NCBI GenBank assembly: GCA_964035545.1
Contig: OZ037767.1
Coordinates: 16,536,581 to 16,600,580, forward strand
Direction of reading: 5' to 3'
Length of the DNA stretch: 64,000 nucleotides
Source of the DNA: Bugula neritina
Lineage: Eukaryota; Bryozoa; Gymnolaemata; Cheilostomatida; Bugulidae
Below are positions 57,557 to 64,000 of the stretch, one piece after another. Every line of letters begins with the position of its first letter. Position 1 is the first letter of the stretch. The notes beneath the pieces were generated by a model, which was not told the DNA's origin, made no database searches, and saw only the letters and a list, made by a program, of their open reading frames with translations. A program made the position numbers and the translations under genes.

Positions 57557-60500
57557 ATGGTAAGTTCCCAGTATACTTTATGTTTTACGTGGTGTGTGTG
57601 CGTTAATAATTGTACTTATATACTTATTTTATTGTCAGAAGAAATTCACTGGCACTTATAATTATTGCTAATAATAGACAGCCATAGAGTTCAGTGTAGA
57701 AATATAAAATGATGATAGCATTAGAACAGGGAAAAGAGATAGGACAGCAGCTTCTCGGTGCTATATGTACTTACCGTAATTAAATTGATTCTTTATAAAT
57801 TCAAAACGTTGTGAAATTTATGTATTCACTAATTGCTGGGTATTTAAAGTAGTTAGTAATATAGTATTATAATTAGTAATTAATAATTCTGCTGCTTGTT
57901 TAATTGGTAGAAAATATTCGTTTGCATTTGTGGTTGTAGTCTAATAGTAGATAGCCATAGAGTTCAGTGTAGAAATATAAAAAGATGATAGCATTAGAAC
58001 AGGGGATAGGAGATAGGACAGCAGCTTCTAGGTGCTATATGTACTTACCGTAATTTATTCCTTAGAAGTTCATAGCATTAAAACAAGAATGAATGCACTA
58101 TAACTGCATTAGGACATTGGAGTATTCAATTTGCTTCTTTTAAATTTTAAATTTGTATACTTTATTTTAATATATTGAGTAATTCATATGAACTTTGTTG
58201 AAGGAGAAGGAAAAGCAGAGTTCAAGGACATCAGAGACACACAGAGGTGTTCACGGAATATCTTTGGTATTCTGTATTATAAATCTTCTCCTGTGGGTTT
58301 GCTTACTGCTCTACGGTGTATTTGAAGTATCAAACTTGTACAGAGAAGTTGATAGTCTTACAGCTGCTACTAGAGAGAAACCATCTGCTGCGACCTTGAC
58401 ACAAACTAAACAGGAAGTAAAAGAAGAACTCATAGTGAGGCTCACAGAAGATATAAAAAACATACGAATAGAAAGTGAAAAAGAAAGAAATAATTTAACA
58501 AAAAAAGTTGAAGTGTTGGAAGAAAAGTTGCGTTTAGTTGACAACCAATATGATAACTTTAAGAACTTCTGGAAGGAGATGGTAGAGAAGGTAAAGTTGG
58601 CGTGTTGAATTTACTTACTGGCTCCTGTGGTGTAATGATTAGCGCGTCTGCTTACAAGCGGGAGGTCTTGGTTTTGAATCCCATTTTATAAAGTTTATAA
58701 AGTATATTGTGCATGATATGCAGATAACCATATTTTACTCAATTGAAATCGTCGCCACAGAGTAATCTATTTCGTTGCTTACAGGTGCTGATTTATGAGA
58801 ATAGAGAGAGCAATGAGTGGATAACTCCAGTCAGTACTTCTGCCTCAACTACATCCGAAACAACTAGTACATCTGAACCAACTAGTACATCCGAACCAAC
58901 TAGTACATCCAAACCGACTAGCACGGCAGAGCTGGGTAATGGTGAAACTGAGCTGCATTTAACCAATGAGAGTGTTCGATACACACAAAGTTCAGCCAAT
59001 AGAAACAGCTCTAAGACAGAAAAAAGGGACCCCACTGTTCTACTTCATACTTCATCCAAAAATATGGAAAGTTTTTTGGGCTATGATGGCACAGAGCTGC
59101 CTTTACCTGAGCAAATTGTCGAACTTCTAGGTAAATTATATAATATTTATTATGCTATAACTTACTCTAATATCAAATCAGTATGTTCTTATTGTTTTAT
59201 TTAAGATTTACATATTTTTTTCTGTTCTGTAGCTTGTAGACAAGGACCAAAAGGTGAAAAAGGAATTAATGGAAAAGATGGACATCCAGGTATTGATGGT
59301 GTGACTGGAGAGAAAGGAGAACCCGGCATTATGGGAGAGAAAGGAGTGTCAGGAGAAAAAGGAGAAAGTGGACTCCCTGGTGTTGATGGCAGAATTGGTA
59401 GAAAAGGAGAACCTGGTAATAATGGAGAAGTTGGTGCAAAGGGTGAAAAGGGAATTCCTGGAAATCATGGAGAAAAAGGAGCTCCTGGTAGAAACGGAGC
59501 CGATGGAGAAAAAGGAGTTCAGGGTTTGAAAGGTGATAAAGGTTTGCCTGGAGAGAATGGACTGCCTGGTGTAGATGGCATTGCTGGTGATAAAGGAGAT
59601 CCTGGTATTTCTGGCTCAGCCGGCATTCCAGGATCCAAAGGTGATAGAGGAATGCCTGGAGAAAATGGAAGAAATGGAGCACCTGGTAACACTGGTGCTA
59701 AAGGAGATCCAGGTCAACCTGGAGCTCAAGGAGAGAAGGGAATGAGTGGTCAAAAGGGATTAAAAGGAATACAAGGACAGACTGGAGTAAGAGGAGTGGC
59801 TGGCTTGAAGGGAGATTCTTGTAGAGCTGGTAATCCAGGAGTCAAGGGTGAAAAAGGTAATGAATTTAAATGCTTGTTCGATATTGGTTCTTGTTCAAGC
59901 CACAATTTAGTTTAGTTTAGATGCACATTACATGTAAATTATATCCTATAATACAACTTCAGGGCACTATGCTCAAGTAACTTTTTTATAATCATTTAAA
60001 GGCAACAAAGGTTTGCCTGGAGAGAACGGACTGCCTGGTGTAGATGGCATTGCTGGTGAAAAAGGAGAACCTGGTACTTCTGGCTTAGCCGGCATACCGG
60101 GATCAAAAGGTGATAGAGGAATGTCTGGAGAAAATGGAAGAAATGGAGCACCCGGTAACACTGGTGCTAAAGGAGAGCCAGGTCAACCTGGAGCTCAAGG
60201 AGACAAAGGAATGGTTGGTCAGAAGGGATCAAAAGGAATACAAGGACAGACTGGAGTAAGAGGAGTGACTGGCTTAAAGGGTGATCCTGGTAGAGCTGGT
60301 AGCCCAGGAGTCAAAGGTGAAAAACGTGATAAGCAATTTATCTTCAATATTAGTCATTCTAACTTTAACTTTGTTTAATTAAGTTATACCTACATATTTT
60401 AGATTTTATTACACAATAAGTTACATTAAATAGCAAAATATATCAATTATATTCTCATCAGCATTAACATTACCACTAGCATTAGCATTGGCACTTAAAT

Positions 60501-61366
60501 TATTTTTAAAGAGTCCTTTATCCATATCATTTGTGCAGTATTGAATTGTTCACATACATCTCAGCTATCATCTATAAATATAACTTCAGGACAGTGTGCT
60601 CAAGTTTATATATTATATATTATAATAAACAGACGAGAGGACACTATAAAACTAGTATACTAATGATTCTTTGCTGTTGCAGCACTCAGACTAAGCACTA
60701 GGCTGACCTGAATGTATAGAACACAAGCTATACATGTTGCTGAGAGAAATAAACAAATTAAACCACCTGCTAGTATATATGTAGATATTAGGATGGCTAT
60801 AAGTTCAAGACATGTGTGGGCTAAATATACATTCTAAAACCAATATGCTTGAGCGTACTATCGCAGTTGTATTTAGCTGATAGCCAATAAGATGAGTGGT
60901 AATAACTTGATAATGCATAAGTTTAAGGGTCAAACAAGAACAAATGTTTATAATTTAATACGTAATTGCAAAACATACCTATTCTTTCATACAACTCACC
61001 GACTTTTCTATTGCTGAAGCTTATAGAAAAGTAGCCTTTACTCAGCTGCTTATTCCTGCAGGTGACAGAGGAGTAAGTGGTCCAACTGGTGTTAAAGGAG
61101 CTCAGGGTGCCACTGGAAGAAAGGGAGATAGAGGACTACCAGGTGCAAAAGGTGCTTCTGGAAGTGTTGGAAGACCCGGTTTGAGAGGAACACCTGGAAT
61201 TAATGGCATACCTGGTGCTAAAGGTGCTAAAGGTGCTTCTGGTAGACCCGGTGCTAAAGGTGCCACAGGTGCTCCCGGTGTTAAAGGTGCTAAAGGAGTT
61301 CCTGGAGAGAAAGGAGGCAGATTAGGAAGTGTTGGACCTTGGAGAAGGGGAGGGGGGAGGGGATAA
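57557..61366 (+). CDS. Membrane collagen gene C, lectin domain missing
   Basis: Proposed exons are 57557-57559 (ATG then gtaagt, as in A and B), 58204-58590, 58785-59130, 59233-59856, 60002-60316, 61062-61366; together 659 residues. TM helix (SLVFCIINLLLWVCLLLYGV), coiled coil ending YDNFKNFWKEMVEK, stalk with repeated TSTSEP and ELPLPEQIVELLG, then three collagen exons. The exon 60002-60316 is a near copy of the second half of the preceding collagen exon. The last exon loses the donor present in gene A and runs on into GSVGPWRRGGGRG and a stop. No lectin exons are found in the following 2.6 kb. Either a lectin-less membrane collagen or a decaying copy. The start exon is inferred by analogy and lacks flanking homology. 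Confidence 0.75.
57672..58056 (+). repeat. 110-bp direct repeat in the first intron of gene C
   Basis: 57672-57782 and 57947-58056 are nearly identical (agccatagagttcagtgtag ... ctatatgtacttaccgtaat), 275 bp apart. Function unknown. Each copy ends with a donor-like cttaccgtaatt. Confidence 0.85.
58621..58690 (+). mobile_element. tRNA-derived sequence (Val-like), probably SINE head or pseudogene
   Basis: Reads like a tRNA: an A-box region tggtgtaatgattagcgcg, an anticodon-arm-like tctgcttacaagcggga, and a B-box-like ggttttgaatccc. The anticodon loop is one base short, the B box has an extra T, and the acceptor 3' strand does not pair, so a functional tRNA is unlikely. Lies in the intron between gene C exons 58204-58590 and 58785-59130. 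Confidence 0.6.
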
Positions 61367-62394
<1,028 letters not shown>

Positions 62395-62915
62395 TCACTG
62401 TGTGTCACATGCTACTCCTGTCACTGTGTGTCACATGCTACTCCTGTCACTGTATGTCACATGCTACTCATATCACTGTGTGTCACATGCTACTCCTGTC
62501 ACTCTATGTCACATGCTATAACTCGTGTCATATTATAGTATTTAATAGATAGGACAACACAATGCACAGCTCTTCAGTATTCTCAATAAATACTTGTCTT
62601 ATATTTTATAGACTCATATGTTACTTTCAGCTGCTTGTATTTTATTATTTTTTTACATCTGCAAATTAATATAATTCATAAGATATGTTTTCCCTGCATT
62701 ATTTATTATTATTTATAATCTATAAATAGCAGCATAATTATTTACATTTTTGTTAAAAACAAGGATATTTCTGTTATTATATTACAATATAATACCACAG
62801 AATGTGTTGCTAAATGATTGGATCAATAACTTCACATGTGAGAATAACTCTTGCTGTAGTTGAAAACTGTGTATTTACTATTAGGAGTTGTCATCTTTAT
62901 ACAAATACTTTATAC
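62395..62915 (+). repeat. Duplicated fragment of KNL1 intron and 3' flank
   Basis: 62395-62515 repeats the 26-bp array of the KNL1 intron (36826-37012). 62540-62915 matches the KNL1 3' flank at 37497-37900. The two terminal KNL1 exons that separate these parts at the KNL1 locus are missing here. Confidence 0.8.
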
Positions 62916-63339
62916 TTTATAAAATACTAACTGGCTATATGATATCTTACAGACTAGATCCCAAACCTTAAGATTATGCATGTGTTTGTGTTTGTGTTTT
63001 ATCATAATAATTATAATGTTTTACAACTAGCATAAGTTACAAGAGCAGACAAACAATTAAAAAGGAACCATAGTAACAAATAACAGTATATAAAAAATAA
63101 AGCTGTCGGAAGTGATGATGAGGCCCAGTGCGAAATAGCATGGCTGGTGTTACGCGGGCCTAAAGTTGGCCTTACCATATACAAGGTATCACAGACCACT
63201 CAACAGAGTGGAAGTGGTGCCTCAATTCCGTTACAACCATTGCAATTATATTAAAATTATCTACCATAAACTATTTAGGACTCTTTAATTTTCCTTGTAA
63301 TATATTGTGTAATAGTAGACAGCAATAATGCTTCAGATA

Positions 63340-64000
63340 ATATTATTGTTTCTTATGAACATTGCTGAGTCCCTATCATACACGTGCTCCAACAATACTC
63401 TACCTTTGAGTTCTCTAAACATGGTTTCTTAAAACGTAGAAAGTGGACTTTGGTTTCTCTCACTTGCCAATAGCTACTATATAATATATTACTTGGTATT
63501 ATTGACATAATGATGTGTTTGTGATCAATCTGCAATGTAATCCCTGGGACAAATCTTCCTACAAGGGTATTCCCCTACACTTGGAACTTGGAACTTTGAA
63601 CTTCTTATGATAAGATGTTGACAATGAAAACTGCTCTAGTTGCTGGAATAGACGCAGTGTTTTATCTGTAATTAATATTATTTTTACAGATTTTTGCTTT
63701 GAGCGGTTATGTGAGTGGAGAAAATAAATAAAAGGAGTGGATTGAGTAGAAAGGGTGAAATAGAAATAGATTTAATGTTCTGTTAGTTCAGGTAGCTGTG
63801 TGACCTGATGCTATATTATTAATTGCCTTGAACAAAATATCATAACCTATTATACTGCATCTAGCTAACTGACAGCATGTCTTAAATGTGCTACCCCTTC
63901 TACTCTTTTTACTATTTCCCTTTCGCTCTTCACAGCAGCGAAGTCTTGTTTCTTTTGGCAGTTTCACTCAAATGTCACTGCAGACAACAATATTGCAGCA
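63340..64000 (+). repeat. Inverted copy of the family 5' flank, heading a fourth gene
   Basis: The reverse complement matches 52470-53130 upstream of gene B (for example gggacaaatcttcctacaag, and the final ttttggcagtttcactcaaa). By alignment the ATG of a further + strand copy would lie roughly 60 bp past the window end. Confidence 0.8.

Noticed and set aside
58621-58690. Functional tRNA gene
   Set aside because: The anticodon loop is one base short, the T arm is disturbed by an extra base, and the acceptor ends do not pair.

Overview
The window is intron-rich, AT-rich eukaryotic DNA. It has GT-AG introns, AATAAA signals, Gly-X-Y collagens, C-type lectin domains, a TOGARAM ciliary protein, INO80 and KNL1. 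Together these point to an early-branching animal, most plausibly a sponge. The species is an inference; the animal assignment is fairly safe.

Layout: (1) 1-8118, + strand: the 3' two thirds or so of the chromatin-remodelling ATPase INO80 (15 exons, 815 residues, 5' end outside the window). A small mitochondrial-looking gene is nested antisense in its largest intron. (2) 8769-12053, +: an intronless 1094-residue TPR protein. (3) 13093-29602, -: a complete 23-exon TOGARAM1/crescerin orthologue (1709 residues, four TOG domains), tail-to-tail with the TPR gene. (4) 32412-37466, +: a compact 14-exon KNL1/Spc105-type kinetochore scaffold (649 residues), divergent from TOGARAM. (5) 38415-64000: a locally duplicated family of type II membrane proteins built as TM, coiled coil, collagen and C-type lectin domain. 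It has two intact genes on the - strand (A, B), one copy on the + strand without a lectin domain (C), a lectin-exon pseudogene, and the duplicated promoter-side flank of a fourth copy whose gene would start just past the window end. Retroelement debris lies between the copies: a Penelope-type GIY-YIG fragment, a complete hammerhead ribozyme motif, two non-LTR reverse transcriptase tails and tRNA-derived sequences.

The joined exons of INO80, TOGARAM, KNL1 and collagen genes A, B and C were followed by hand. Phases agree across every junction and each total is a multiple of three, which supports the models strongly.

The most unusual property is in the introns. A large share of them are filled with tandem repeats that begin or end at the splice site, and in at least four cases the repeat unit contains the splice site plus 20-28 nt of the adjoining exon. 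These are minisatellites made of exon-intron junctions. One of them, upstream of the TOGARAM exon starting at 25927, has a 45-bp, stop-free, in-frame unit, so choice of an upstream acceptor would insert multiples of 15 residues.
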